A stretch of 64,000 nt of DNA, taken from contig NZ_LR134117.1 of NCBI RefSeq assembly GCF_900635445.1, positions 3,348,001 through 3,412,000 on the forward strand, in the 5' to 3' direction. The position numbers and the translations under genes are program-made. Each line of letters begins with the position of its first letter. Positions within the stretch are counted from its first letter, which is position 1. The notes beneath the pieces are model-generated. The model saw only the letters and a program-made list of their open reading frames with translations. It was not told the DNA's origin and made no database searches. Below, piece after piece: positions 18,544 through 28,062 of the stretch. This stretch comes from Serratia odorifera. GTDB lineage: Bacteria > Pseudomonadota > Gammaproteobacteria > Enterobacterales > Enterobacteriaceae.

Positions 18544-21018
18544 ATGCCATTTCTCCAACTTGTCACCGCAATTGCATTCGCCATTACCCTGAGCCTTTCC
18601 GCTGTAGCTCAGGCGTCCCAGTCTCTTGCCAGTCAGGCGGCAGACATGCCAGCAGAATTCCGTGAGCACTTTTTTAATGCCCCGATATCCGCCCGGGTAG
18701 TCCTCGATGGCAAGGTATTGGGTGATGCAATGATAGTGCTGACGGAAGATGATCGGGCGCAGATTATACAGTTTACCGATCCGGCAGAGAGCTCGTACCC
18801 CGAGTCAGAGCGCCAGCGCTGGTTGCAAGCCTTCTCGTCAGCGCTGCCGCTCGGCCAGTGTGATGGCCGTTGCCCGCATGGCCTGATGGCCGTTGATTAT
18901 AACCTCAGCGATGCCAGGCTGGTCCTTATCACGCCGGCGTCGGAAAGCGGCGCGGCGGATCGCTGGTTCAGCCTGCCTGAATCGGGCAGTTCGGGGCTGT
19001 TGCTGAACAACCAGTTGAGCATCAGCGGCAGCCGCCAGCAGACGGCGCTGGGCTGGACCGGCGGTGCCGAAGCCGCGACCGGGAGCTGGACCACCGTCAG
19101 CCAGTATCAACTGGACCGCAGCAGCGGGTCAGCTAACGAGACCCGCCACGCGGTGACGTCGCTGTACTCCCAACGTGAGTTTCAGCAGCATTTTGTCCGC
19201 GCCGGTCTGTTTACCCCTGACAGCCAAGGGCTGCTGCATCAGCCTTACTCACGCGGCGGTGGCGTCAGTACCCTGGTGGGTGCCATGGCGGGGAGCAGCG
19301 AGACGCTGTTGAAAGACGCGGGATTCGCCAGCCTGTATCCGGTTTACGTCACCGCCAACCGCGAGGGGGTGGCCGAAGTTTATCGCGATGGTTCCCTGAT
19401 TAACGCGCAACCGGTCGCACCTGGCATGCAGATGCTGGATACCACGGTTTTGCCGGCGGGCATTTACGACGTTGAAATCCGCGTACTTGAAGATGGTCGT
19501 GAAAGTAGCCGGGTGACGGAAACCATCAACAAGCCGATGCGTTGGCGTAATACCGGGCAGCGTTTGCGCTACAACCTGTTTGCCGGCCAGCAGCGCACGC
19601 TGTTCAACAGCGACAGCACCCTAGGCACCGGCGAGCCGGCAGCCGGTGCCAGCCTCAATTATTTACTGCATCCCCGCGCTACCCTCGGTTTGGCGTGGCA
19701 GAAAATCGGCAAGGAGACGCAGATTGGCAGCTCGCTGGATTTTCAACCGGCGGACGCGCTGCAGTTTTACGGCAACCTGTGGAACAGTTCGGCCACCGGC
19801 TACGGTTTCGATTCCCAGGCGGTGCTTAGCCACCGCCGCGGCAACGTGGCGTTCGGACACAGCCGCAGCTGGTTCCGCCCTGCGGAAGGGTTTGGTGCGC
19901 AGCGTACCTCCTCGCCGCAGGCCGAGTACAACAGCGTGCTGTCGGCAACCTGGCGCTTTAACAGCGAGAACAACGTCAACGCCCGGATCACCCACCATAG
20001 CCGGGGGCGCGGGCCGGGCGTAGATGTGGGCTACAGTTCGCGGACCCGCGTGGCGGGCACTTCGGTGAACTGGCGGCTGTCGGGGTTTGATCGCCCCTAT
20101 CAGGACAGCAGCGCCCTGCGTAATCGTGGCGTTAGCCTCAGCCTGAGCTTCCCGCTCGGCGGCGAAGGGCGCAGCGGTAGCGTCAGCGTCGGTAGCCGGA
20201 CGGATACCACCGGCACCCGTGACCTATACGCTTCGGCGTCGGTCAGCCAGCAGTGGGGAGACAACAGCATTATCCGAGAAACCAGCGGCACCCTGACCGC
20301 CGACCGCCACGGCGCCAGCCTCAGCACCTATAACAGCTTCAATACGTCGGTAGCCGAAGGGAGCTTCTGGGGGCAACGATCCAGCGTTGACGGCGGGCTT
20401 TCGGGCGGCCTCAACACCGGTAGCACGCTGGCCTTCGGGAAGGGCAAGGCGGTGATGACGCAGCAGGTGGCTCATCATCAGGGCGGCGGCATGATTGTCG
20501 ATGTAGTTTCCGATGACGACAGCGCCGAACTGGTGGCCCTGCATCAGTCGGGGGGCACCACGCTGAAGCCGGGACGCAACTTCATCCCAGTGGAAGCCTG
20601 GAAACCCGGCACGGTGCAGCTCGACTTCCCGGGCACCGAGGCACCGGCGCTGAAAATTCAGCCTGAATACCTCGACTATCACCACATCCGCGGCGGCGTC
20701 AGCACCCATCAGGTCCGGGTGATGAAGACCGTCACGGTGATGGGCCGGCTGGTGAACCGAGAGGGGTTGGCGCTGGGGGGCGCGCAGGTGATCAACCACG
20801 CCGGACGCACGGTCACCGAGTCCGACGGAGTGTTTACGCTGGAACTGCATGAGAAAAATCCGGTGGTCACCGTGGAACACCCTTCCGGCGCGCAGTGCGA
20901 AATCCGCCTGAACCCCGGCAGCCAGAAGCAGGAAGACATGATTTTTGCCGGCAACCTGACCTGCGACGGGCTGCCGCTGGCAGACAGCAACACCCGTTCC
21001 ACTCTGCAGGACGGCTGA
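18544..21018 (+). CDS. Alternate chaperone-usher fimbria: outer-membrane usher
   Basis: 824 residues, signal peptide MPFLQLVTAIAFAITLSLSAVAQA, in the size range of CooC/CfaC ushers and a little shorter than classical FimD-type ushers. The middle 450 residues have the alternating polar/apolar beta pattern of the 24-strand pore; a plug region includes VYVTANREGVAEVYRDG. The C-terminal part (VMGRLVNREGLALGGAQVIN) is a carboxypeptidase-regulatory-like/usher C-terminal domain with a Cys pair. It secretes and polymerises the pilins across the outer membrane. Confidence 0.9.
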   Translation: MPFLQLVTAIAFAITLSLSAVAQASQSLASQAADMPAEFREHFFNAPISARVVLDGKVLGDAMIVLTEDDRAQIIQFTDPAESSYPESERQRWLQAFSSALPLGQCDGRCPHGLMAVDYNLSDARLVLITPASESGAADRWFSLPESGSSGLLLNNQLSISGSRQQTALGWTGGAEAATGSWTTVSQYQLDRSSGSANETRHAVTSLYSQREFQQHFVRAGLFTPDSQGLLHQPYSRGGGVSTLVGAMAGSSETLLKDAGFASLYPVYVTANREGVAEVYRDGSLINAQPVAPGMQMLDTTVLPAGIYDVEIRVLEDGRESSRVTETINKPMRWRNTGQRLRYNLFAGQQRTLFNSDSTLGTGEPAAGASLNYLLHPRATLGLAWQKIGKETQIGSSLDFQPADALQFYGNLWNSSATGYGFDSQAVLSHRRGNVAFGHSRSWFRPAEGFGAQRTSSPQAEYNSVLSATWRFNSENNVNARITHHSRGRGPGVDVGYSSRTRVAGTSVNWRLSGFDRPYQDSSALRNRGVSLSLSFPLGGEGRSGSVSVGSRTDTTGTRDLYASASVSQQWGDNSIIRETSGTLTADRHGASLSTYNSFNTSVAEGSFWGQRSSVDGGLSGGLNTGSTLAFGKGKAVMTQQVAHHQGGGMIVDVVSDDDSAELVALHQSGGTTLKPGRNFIPVEAWKPGTVQLDFPGTEAPALKIQPEYLDYHHIRGGVSTHQVRVMKTVTVMGRLVNREGLALGGAQVINHAGRTVTESDGVFTLELHEKNPVVTVEHPSGAQCEIRLNPGSQKQEDMIFAGNLTCDGLPLADSNTRSTLQDG

Positions 21019-21073
21019 TGACACAACTTTTGCGCAGCAAAAAGCAACCACCGAGATTCCGGAGTCACTATTC

Positions 21074-22309
21074 ATGAAGAAGTTTAACTTAACGCGTTCG
21101 CTGAGCGCCCTGGCGCTGCCGGCGGCATTACTACTGGCACAGTCCGCCCTGGCGGCGGAGGTGGTGATCACCACCCTGTTTAAAGCCGACGCCACGCGGC
21201 CGACCCACAATCAGTTTGAGAACACCACGCCGGTGTCGGGATTTTGTGGTTCGTTCTCGGCATATTGTCGTGACGGTGAGTTCAGCGTTCTGGTGCCCGG
21301 CTTTACCGCCTATAAGCAGTTCGACAGCAGCTCCGGGGATCTCAACAGACATACCTTTATCTCCCTGGATGGGACGACCAAGCCGGTAACCCTGACCGAC
21401 GTCAATAATCCGGCCAACCAGATGACGGCGGACTTCCGCTGGGCATTCTTTGGCGTCAGGCATAGCAGAATCAACGCCCAGGATGGAGACTTGTCTGCTG
21501 CAATGTCGGGTACCGGCGTTTATCCTGAGGGCGGCTGTTCAGGCCGGATAGGGTCAGGACATGCCAGCATATATAATCACGGTTGGGGGGTGCCTGAGCG
21601 CCTGATCGTTTGCTACAAGATGCTGAACAGCAACCATAGCTATCAGGGTACGGTCAAGATTGACAATCTGAGCATCGGTTATACCTTGACCACGCCGTCA
21701 CCGATGGGCATCAGGGCCGGCGAGTATGAAGGGGTGATTGAATACCGCGTCGGCGACGTGATGAATGCCCCCGGCTACATCGGCTTGGGAGCGGATGATT
21801 ACAACGGCGAGGAAGTGATCCGCATTGTTATCAAGGCGACGGTGGAACACGTATTTGAACTTCGTTTCCCGCCAGGTAGCGAGCGGGTCAAACTGGCGGC
21901 AAAAGGGGGCTGGAGTCAGTGGATTAATGGCGGGCGCATCCCCGATCAGCTGCAGAAACAGGTGCCGTTTATACTATCTTCATCCACCGGCTTTAAGGTA
22001 ACGATGCTGTGTGAACATCAGCAGGGGCCAACCTGCGGGCTGAAGAGTACCCTGACTGACGACACCGTACCGGTGGAGGTGTTGATAAGCCTGCCGGGCT
22101 TTAGCAGCGACGGCGGCCCGGTATCCAGGCAGTTGCTTACGACCAACCGTAACGGACAAAAAATCAATCCGCCGCAGGTGCCAATCTTTAACCGCCGCTC
22201 GACGCTGGATTTTCAGGTGAAGAGAGCGGGGGTGGAGCAGATGGTACAAACGCCGGGGTCGGCATGGCGGGGCGTGGTTACCCTGATATTTGACTCCGAG
22301 GTGGAGTGA
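21074..22309 (+). CDS. Alternate chaperone-usher fimbria: tip/minor subunit
   Basis: 411 residues with signal peptide ending near SALAAE. The size and place match CooD/CfaE tip adhesins: an N-terminal binding domain with paired cysteines (SGFCGSFSAYCRDG; EGGCSGRIG with IVCYKM) followed by a pilin-like domain ending WRGVVTLIFDSEVE, similar in pattern to the end of the major pilin. It is expected to cap the fibre and bind the host or surface ligand. A GGAG ribosome site is 10 bases before the ATG. Confidence 0.85.
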   Translation: MKKFNLTRSLSALALPAALLLAQSALAAEVVITTLFKADATRPTHNQFENTTPVSGFCGSFSAYCRDGEFSVLVPGFTAYKQFDSSSGDLNRHTFISLDGTTKPVTLTDVNNPANQMTADFRWAFFGVRHSRINAQDGDLSAAMSGTGVYPEGGCSGRIGSGHASIYNHGWGVPERLIVCYKMLNSNHSYQGTVKIDNLSIGYTLTTPSPMGIRAGEYEGVIEYRVGDVMNAPGYIGLGADDYNGEEVIRIVIKATVEHVFELRFPPGSERVKLAAKGGWSQWINGGRIPDQLQKQVPFILSSSTGFKVTMLCEHQQGPTCGLKSTLTDDTVPVEVLISLPGFSSDGGPVSRQLLTTNRNGQKINPPQVPIFNRRSTLDFQVKRAGVEQMVQTPGSAWRGVVTLIFDSEVE

Positions 22310-22442
22310 TGCGCCGGCAACGCGCTGTTTTGCAGGGGCGGTATCCTGATAACCACCGAGGGGATGAATGTCAGGGGACAGTTAAAATGGCGGTTTGAAG
22401 TGAGCGCGGCAATAACGCAGCGGCGGGATAACGGTAGCAATG

Positions 22443-22467
22443 CAAAACCCCGGTTGTCGGGGTTTTG
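22443..22467. terminator. Bidirectional terminator between fimbrial operon and GNAT gene
   Basis: CAAAACCCCG and CGGGGTTTTG form a perfect 10-bp stem with a GTTGT loop, giving T-rich ends in both directions. It sits between the convergent tip-subunit and acetyltransferase genes. Confidence 0.8.
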
Positions 22468-22484
22468 TTACTATGACGGCGTGG

Positions 22485-22962
22485 TTATTCGGCAAATTTC
22501 AGCAACGCGTCGCCATCAAGGCGATAGCGTACCCATTCAGACTGCGGCAACGCGCCAATGCTCAGGTAAAAAATCAATGGCGGGCTGGTTCCAGTCCAGC
22601 ACGCTCCATTCCAGGCGGCCGCACTGCCGTTGCACTGCACATTGCGCAATCTTTTTCAGCAAGGCTCTTCCCGCGCCTTTAGCGCGATAATCAGGGGAAA
22701 CGTACAAATCCTCCATATAAATACCGTTACGTCCGAGCCATGTGGAATAACTGGTAAAGAAAACGGCATAGCCTATGGTTTTACCCTCACTTTCAGCGAT
22801 CAACGCTTCGGTGTTGCTGCCTGCACCAAACAGCGTTGCGCGGATCTCCTCCGGCGTGGTGACCACCTGCTGCGGGGCTTTTTCGTACACCGCCAGTTCA
22901 TAGATCATGGCGTATATTGCCGTTGCGTCTTCCGGGCGTGCCTGGCGAATCGTGATGCTCAT
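22485..22962 (-). pseudogene. GNAT acetyltransferase (diamine acetyltransferase-like), frameshifted at its end
   Basis: MSITIRQARPEDATAIYAMI starts a typical GNAT fold; the acetyl-CoA loop is DYRAKGAGRALLKKI near residue 97, and MEDLYVSPDYR precedes it, as in spermidine/diamine acetyltransferases. An A6 run (plus 22568-22573) has one base too many: with five, the protein continues after PAIDF as YLSIGALPQSEWVRYRL and stops at 22485-22487, giving the normal 158 residues. As read, it ends in 15 unrelated residues at 22537. Confidence 0.82.
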
Positions 22963-23054
22963 CGTTTTTCCTATGGTTGCTGCATGTTGTCGATATTGTT
23001 GATAACCAGCATAAGGGGTATTGTCAGAAGAATTAAGTGCAATGAAATCACTAA

Positions 23055-23978
23055 ATGATGAATATTATGCATCCGGCGCTGAGGCGCCTTGACTTAAATC
23101 TGCTGCCGGTTTTTGACGCAATTTATCGTCACCGCTCGGTTCGTCTGGCGGCGGATGAACTGGCGATGAGTACATCGGCGCTGAGCCATGCGCTGTCGCG
23201 ACTGCGTGACAGCCTGAACGATCCGCTATTTTACCGGCAAGGCCACCGTATGTGCCCCAGCGTGTATGCCAGCCAGTTGGCGCCGGCCATTGCATCGTCA
23301 CTGGCTTTCCTCAATCGGCAGCTGACGCCACAGCCGGAGTTTGATGCTGCTACCAGTAGCGAGCGGTTACAGATTGCGATTACCGATTTTACCGCCTTCT
23401 GCATTTTCCCTGCCCTGATGCACACACTGCAGCATCATGCCCCCGGCCTGCACTTTGAGTTACTCTATTTGCCGCACAGCCCGGCGCTGACGGAACTGCT
23501 GGCAGGCGAAGTGGATCTGGCGCTGGGATTCAGCACGCCGGAAGATATCCGCTATCCGGAACTGGATGAAATCAGCTGGTTTGAAGATGAGTATGTCGTT
23601 ATCAGCAACCCCCAGCGTACGCGGCTGACGCTGGAGGATTATCTCGCCGCCCGACACCTGGTTGTAACACCGTGGAATGAAAAGCAGGGCGTTGTGGATT
23701 TACAGCTGGAACAGATGGGGTATACGCGGCAGATAGCAATCAAAACACCGTCGATGCTCAGTGCGCCGTTTATTGTTGCACAAAGCGATCTGCTGATGGC
23801 GATCCCCCGTTTTGCCGCCGAAAAGCTGATGCCGGCAGCCGATATCAAGCTATTTGCCTTACCGTTCGCCATCCGCCGGTTTGAGGTGAAGATTTATTCA
23901 CATAAACGCAGTGGCCAGCGGGGCGCGACCAACTGGCTGAAGAGCCAACTGCAAATGCTGGCAAAAGAGATGAATTAG
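23055..23978 (+). CDS. LysR-family transcriptional regulator
   Basis: 307 residues. The DNA-binding part LDLNLLPVFDAIYRHRSVRL followed by DELAMSTSALSHALSRLRD (residues 12-50) is of the NodD/YbdO/LeuO-like branch of LysR proteins. The effector domain spans about 95-300. Divergent from the GNAT gene by about 90 bases. Several close ATG codons (23055, 23058, 23067) make the exact start uncertain. Target unknown. Confidence 0.87.
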   Translation: MMNIMHPALRRLDLNLLPVFDAIYRHRSVRLAADELAMSTSALSHALSRLRDSLNDPLFYRQGHRMCPSVYASQLAPAIASSLAFLNRQLTPQPEFDAATSSERLQIAITDFTAFCIFPALMHTLQHHAPGLHFELLYLPHSPALTELLAGEVDLALGFSTPEDIRYPELDEISWFEDEYVVISNPQRTRLTLEDYLAARHLVVTPWNEKQGVVDLQLEQMGYTRQIAIKTPSMLSAPFIVAQSDLLMAIPRFAAEKLMPAADIKLFALPFAIRRFEVKIYSHKRSGQRGATNWLKSQLQMLAKEMN

Positions 23979-24101
23979 CCGCTGCGCGTAGATAACCGCC
24001 TTTAGGCACCGAGCGGCTTGATGTCACGGCAAACCGTCAGCGCAGCCACCGCCTGCCAGCGCAGGGCGGGTTTTCCTGTCGATACATTCCGCTCACTCTG
24101 T

Positions 24102-24893
24102 TTAATCAAGACAGGCAATGTATTTTTCCCCACTACGCTGCACCAGCCGATCGGCATTCGCCATTATATCCTTGCCTTCAAACGCGCCGTAAAGGGTGTT
24201 GAAACTCACGCCGTTCAGGCGGTGCACCATATCGCTCACCGTCTCCGCCGGCAGCGGCAGCATGTTGGGGTAACTCCACATGAACGATACGCCGTTGGCG
24301 CCTGGCGTCACCTGCAGGATGTCCCCGCACAGCAATATGCCATCACCCGTCGCCCAGTGAAGCACGCTACCGCCGGCGAAGTGTCCCCCGAGACGTAGCA
24401 GGCTGACATCTGTGGTTAGCGCCAGGCTGTCACCTTGCCAAAGGGTGATCCGCGGGCTATCGCGCATGATCCACTGGCGATCGCGGGCATGCAGGTAAAT
24501 TTCGGCATCAAATTGGTCGGCCCATTGCTGCATGGTGGTGTAGTAATGCGGGTGCGAGATGGCAATAGCCTTCAGTCCGCCCAGAGAATTAACCAGCGTT
24601 TTGGTGGCGTCATCGAGTGTGGCGATGCAGTCCCACAGAATATTGCCCTGCGTGGTTCGCAGAATAAAAGCGCGCTGGTTAATGGCAAAATCAGGCACGG
24701 TGCGGATGCTAAACAGGTTTTCCTGATGCTGTTTCCACTTGTTGGTGTGTGAGGCAACCAGGGTATCGAAGTCAATCCATTGTTGTCCCGTTACCGGTAC
24801 GTACTGGCGTTCATCCAGGCAGATTTGGCACCGTTGCGGATGAGCGTCGGCCGTCTCATAGGATGTTCCGCAGGCTTTACATAGCGTTATCAT
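24102..24893 (-). CDS. MBL-fold metallohydrolase with N-terminal zinc ribbon
   Basis: 263 residues from the ATG at 24893, chosen because GGAGG precedes it closely and the family N-terminus starts here. Residues 4-30 contain two CxxC pairs (CKACG and CQIC), a small zinc ribbon. The hydrolase part has the reduced metal motif ISHPHYYTTM, then LGGHFAGGSVLHW and LLCGDILQV, i.e. metal-binding His and Asp in the usual order, though the first motif lacks the usual HxHxDH aspartate-histidine. Substrate unknown. Confidence 0.82.
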   Translation of the reverse strand: MITLCKACGTSYETADAHPQRCQICLDERQYVPVTGQQWIDFDTLVASHTNKWKQHQENLFSIRTVPDFAINQRAFILRTTQGNILWDCIATLDDATKTLVNSLGGLKAIAISHPHYYTTMQQWADQFDAEIYLHARDRQWIMRDSPRITLWQGDSLALTTDVSLLRLGGHFAGGSVLHWATGDGILLCGDILQVTPGANGVSFMWSYPNMLPLPAETVSDMVHRLNGVSFNTLYGAFEGKDIMANADRLVQRSGEKYIACLD

Positions 24894-25168
24894 CACGTCC
24901 TCCATGCTTCTCGTCAGGCTGATTGGCTGATATCTCTCCAGTAACACTAGCTTACCCTCCGCCAGAGAGGCGAATAGGCGGTAGACAACGAGAGTTCTTT
25001 TTACAAGAACGCTGGCCGGATGCGCCATGGCGCGACAAAAGACACCGCTATCAAGCGGAGTATGCCCCCGTAGAACAGCCGCTCGCAGGGCGTATACCGG
25101 TAACGCTGGTGCTGCGGTCGCTTTGCCCGATGCGCGTATATTTTGCCGGGCACCCGGCGTATGGTGTT

Positions 25169-25184
25169 ATGAGCATTAGCTCAT
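25169..25184. promoter_or_regulatory. Palindrome before lysR (copy 1 of a shared operator)
   Basis: ATGAGCATTAGCTCAT, with perfect 6-bp arms, lies 16 bases before the LysR start codon at 25201. A related palindrome follows the same gene (26107-26128). The intergenic stretch 24894-25168 otherwise shows nothing recognisable. Confidence 0.55.
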
Positions 25185-25200
25185 TCACAGGAACAGAATC

Positions 25201-26106
25201 ATGCGTGACCTTCCTCCTACCGCTACGCTACGCGCGTTTGAAGTTGCCACCCGTCACACCACCTTCACCTCGGCGGCCGCAGAGCTGTTTATCACCCAAA
25301 GTGCGGTTAGCCATCAATTGAAAAAGCTGGAAGAAATCTGGGGTCTGCAGCTTTTTCAGCGCGGTAAAAATCTCAGTCTGACGCCGGCCGGCGCGGCACT
25401 GGCCCCGCTGGTGCGTGAATTTTTCAGCAAGTTGGAAACCACGCTGGCCGATCTGCGAGAGCAAAAGGGCCGGGTGCGACTGCGCGTCAATACCACCTAT
25501 TCTTTTGCATTAAAGTGGTTGCTGCCACGCCTGCCGGAGTTGGCGCGTTTGCATCCGGAAATTCTGGTGACTCTGGAAAGCACCGATCAGGCGATCAACT
25601 TCGCCAGCACCGATGCCGACGTGGCGATCCGCTTCGGCCACGGCAATTACCCCGCGCTACACACCGAGTTTATGTTCCGCGAGCAGCTGTTCCCGGTGGC
25701 AAGTCCGGCACTGTTACAGCGCTTTGGTACCCCGCGTGAACCTGCCGAACTGTTGCGCTACCCGCTACTGACGCGTGACGGCGCCGATCTGGTGCCGAAA
25801 TGGGACGTCTGGTTCAAGCTGGTTGGCATAAATACCGAAGTGTTGCACGAAAGCGTGCGCTTCGCCGATACCAATATGACGATTGAAGCGGCGCTGCTGG
25901 GGCAAGGCATTGCGCTGGCGCGCAGTGGGCACGTGGAAAAAGAGCTCGGCGAAGGCACGCTGGTGCGGCTGTTTGCGGTGCCTTTTCCGTCACCGGCCGC
26001 CTATTATTTTGTCTGCCCGCAGGGCATCGAAACACGGCCGCATATTGTCAAATTCCGCAGCTGGCTACAGGCAGAGTCGCAGCAGGCGCAGTGCAGCTAC
26101 CGTTAA
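25201..26106 (+). CDS. LysR-family regulator, GcvA-like
   Basis: 301 residues. MRDLPPTATLRAFEVATRHT and LFITQSAVSHQLKKLEEIWG in residues 1-50 are the start and helix-turn-helix of the GcvA-type branch; ALKWLLPRLPELARLHPEI and DADVAIRFGHGNYP lie in the effector domain. It is followed by a DMT permease and a ketopantoate reductase-like gene in the same direction. Palindromes of the same sequence before it and before the permease suggest that it controls itself and those genes (inference). Confidence 0.88.
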   Translation: MRDLPPTATLRAFEVATRHTTFTSAAAELFITQSAVSHQLKKLEEIWGLQLFQRGKNLSLTPAGAALAPLVREFFSKLETTLADLREQKGRVRLRVNTTYSFALKWLLPRLPELARLHPEILVTLESTDQAINFASTDADVAIRFGHGNYPALHTEFMFREQLFPVASPALLQRFGTPREPAELLRYPLLTRDGADLVPKWDVWFKLVGINTEVLHESVRFADTNMTIEAALLGQGIALARSGHVEKELGEGTLVRLFAVPFPSPAAYYFVCPQGIETRPHIVKFRSWLQAESQQAQCSYR

Positions 26107-26128
26107 GTCATGAGTATTTACTCATGAC
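26107..26128. promoter_or_regulatory. Palindrome between lysR and the DMT permease (copy 2)
   Basis: Perfect 10-bp inverted repeat: GTCATGAGTA, two-base spacer, TACTCATGAC. Its inner 16 bases, ATGAGTATTTACTCAT, match the palindrome at 25169-25184 at 13 of 16 positions. No T-run follows, so an operator is more likely than a terminator. Confidence 0.55.
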
Positions 26129-26181
26129 ATGATGACGACACTTCACTGTTCATTGGCGCACCGGCTGTTTAGCATCAGCAG

Positions 26182-27009
26182 ATGCCCAATCATATTATTC
26201 TGCTTACGCTATTCGCCGCGCTGCTGCATGCCAGTTGGAATACCTTATTGCGTGGCGGCACCGACCGGCTATGGTCGATGACCATCATGTGCCTCGCCAT
26301 CGCCGTGAGCTGCGCGCTGGCGATGCCGTTTTTGCCACTGCCGGCCAGCGCCAGCTGGAGGTACGCGCTGCTGTCGGCCCTGCTGCACGTTGGTTATAAC
26401 CTGTGCCTGATACGCAGTTATCACAGCGGGGAACTCGGGCAAACCTACCCGATTGCACGCGGCTCTGCGCCACTGCTGGTCACCTGCGCGGCGGCCCTCC
26501 TGGCCGGGGAACAGATCGAGCTCAACACCCTGGGCGGTATTGCGCTGGTATGCGTGGGGATCCTGTTGCTCGCCTTCCGGGGGCGCAAGCTGACGAGGCC
26601 GACGGTGCAATACGCACTGGCGACCGGCGTGTTTATCGCCGCGTATAGCGTGGTGGATGGTATCGGCGTGCGCCTGTCCGGCAATGCGCTGTCCTATACC
26701 GTCTGGATGAGCGCTTTATGGGGAATCTTGATGCCAGCGCTGTATATCGCGCTGCGTGACGGTAAAAGTCTGCTGCGTTGGCGCGCCGGCGTAGGGCGCG
26801 CGGCCACCGGTGGCGTGGTTTCGCTACTGGCTTACGGCATCATTATCTATGCCATGGCGGCAGCCCCGATGGGCGCAGTCTCGGCGCTGCGTGAAACCAG
26901 CGTACTGTTTGCCGCGCTGCTGGGCTATCTGTTTCTTGGCGAAACACTGACGCTGGGAAAAATGCTGGCATGCACGGTGATTGTCAGCGGTATTGTGATC
27001 ATGGGTTAA
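26182..27009 (+). CDS. EamA/DMT-family inner-membrane transporter
   Basis: 275 residues with about ten hydrophobic spans and two internally similar halves, as in the drug/metabolite transporter superfamily. LLTLFAALLHASWNTLLRGG at the N-terminus, SYHSGELGQTYPIARGSAPL near residue 75 (a conserved loop in the EamA subgroup) and ALRETSVLFAALLGYLFLGE near 235 support the call. It precedes the ketopantoate reductase-like gene by 20 bases, probably one operon. Transported compound unknown. Confidence 0.87.
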   Translation: MPNHIILLTLFAALLHASWNTLLRGGTDRLWSMTIMCLAIAVSCALAMPFLPLPASASWRYALLSALLHVGYNLCLIRSYHSGELGQTYPIARGSAPLLVTCAAALLAGEQIELNTLGGIALVCVGILLLAFRGRKLTRPTVQYALATGVFIAAYSVVDGIGVRLSGNALSYTVWMSALWGILMPALYIALRDGKSLLRWRAGVGRAATGGVVSLLAYGIIIYAMAAAPMGAVSALRETSVLFAALLGYLFLGETLTLGKMLACTVIVSGIVIMG

Positions 27010-27029
27010 TCAACACAGGACAACACACT

Positions 27030-27920
27030 ATGTCAAAGCATCCTTCGATAGCGCTTATTGGTCCGGGGGCCATCGGCACCACCATTGCGGCAGTATTGCA
27101 TCAAGTTGGCCGTACGCCAGTGCTCTGCGGGCGCACCGCCTATCCGCAGCTGATTCTGCGTCATGATGGCGGTGAAGTTGTGGTACCTGGCCCGGTATTG
27201 AGCAATCCGGCGGCGATCCGCCAGCCGTTCGATCTGGTGTTTGTGGCGGTGAAAACCACCCAGATAACCGACAGCGCCGACTGGCTGGCCGCGCTGTGTA
27301 ACGAAAACACCGTGGTTTGCGCCTTGCAGAACGGCGTCGAACAGCAAACCCAGTTGGCACCCTACGTCAATGGCGCAACGGTGCTGCCTTCGGTAGTGTG
27401 GTTCCCGGCTCAGCGTGAACCAGACGCGTCTGTCTGGCTGCGTGCCAAACCACGCCTGACGCTGCCGGCGGTGCCGTCGGCAACACGGGTCACCGATGCG
27501 CTCGGCGGCAGCGGCTGTACGGTGGAGCTGTCAGCCGACTTTCTGACTATCGCCTGGCGCAAGCTGTTGCAGAATGCGGTGGCGGGGCTGATGGTGTTGG
27601 CCAATCGCCGTACCGGGATGTTTGCCCGGCCAGACATTACCGCACTGGCTCTGGCTTATCTGCATGAGTGTCTGGCGGTGGCGCGTACGCAGGGGGCTAA
27701 ACTTGACGACAACGTGCCGCAGGAGATCGTCGACGGTTTCCATCGCGCCCCGGCGGATTTAGGCACCTCGATACTAGCCGATCGCCAGGCCAATCGGCCA
27801 CTGGAGTGGGATATTCGCAACGGCGTAATACAGCGTTACGGGCGCTTGCAGGGGATCCCCACGCCGATCGGCGACGTGCTGGTTCCGCTGTTGGCGGCGG
27901 GCAGTGAGGGGCCAGGTTAA
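27030..27920 (+). CDS. Ketopantoate reductase family (PanE/ApbA-like) oxidoreductase
   Basis: 296 residues. The N-terminal Rossmann motif IALIGPGAIGTTIAAVLHQ (GxGxxG), FVAVKTTQ and VCALQNGVEQQ, and the C-terminal helical domain with AWRKLLQNAVAGLM (catalytic Lys) match 2-dehydropantoate 2-reductases; REWDIRNG-like PLEWDIRNGVIQRYGRLQG is the family's late substrate motif. Because enteric genomes carry a separate panE, this copy may act on another 2-keto acid (inference). Start chosen at 27030; an earlier start would overlap the permease. Confidence 0.87.
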   Translation: MSKHPSIALIGPGAIGTTIAAVLHQVGRTPVLCGRTAYPQLILRHDGGEVVVPGPVLSNPAAIRQPFDLVFVAVKTTQITDSADWLAALCNENTVVCALQNGVEQQTQLAPYVNGATVLPSVVWFPAQREPDASVWLRAKPRLTLPAVPSATRVTDALGGSGCTVELSADFLTIAWRKLLQNAVAGLMVLANRRTGMFARPDITALALAYLHECLAVARTQGAKLDDNVPQEIVDGFHRAPADLGTSILADRQANRPLEWDIRNGVIQRYGRLQGIPTPIGDVLVPLLAAGSEGPG

Positions 27921-28062
27921 CGCAGCTAATGGTGGGTGGCTGTTGTTCAACGCTGACAGCCGGCTAGCGTTTGCCACCCGGTCAGTGGTGGATGCAACCT
28001 GGTGCAGCCACAAAAATAATGGGTATAATCGCCGTCATTATTCAACCGGTTTAGAAATGACG

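Noticed and set aside
20224..21210. Long minus-strand open frame of 328 codons across the usher and tip genes
   Set aside because: It lies opposite the clearly conserved usher and tip subunit and has no family features; it is a by-product of GC-rich codon use.
24923..25321. Plus-strand open frame upstream of and overlapping the GcvA-like gene
   Set aside because: It overlaps both the MBL gene promoter and the LysR start in another frame and shows no recognisable domain.
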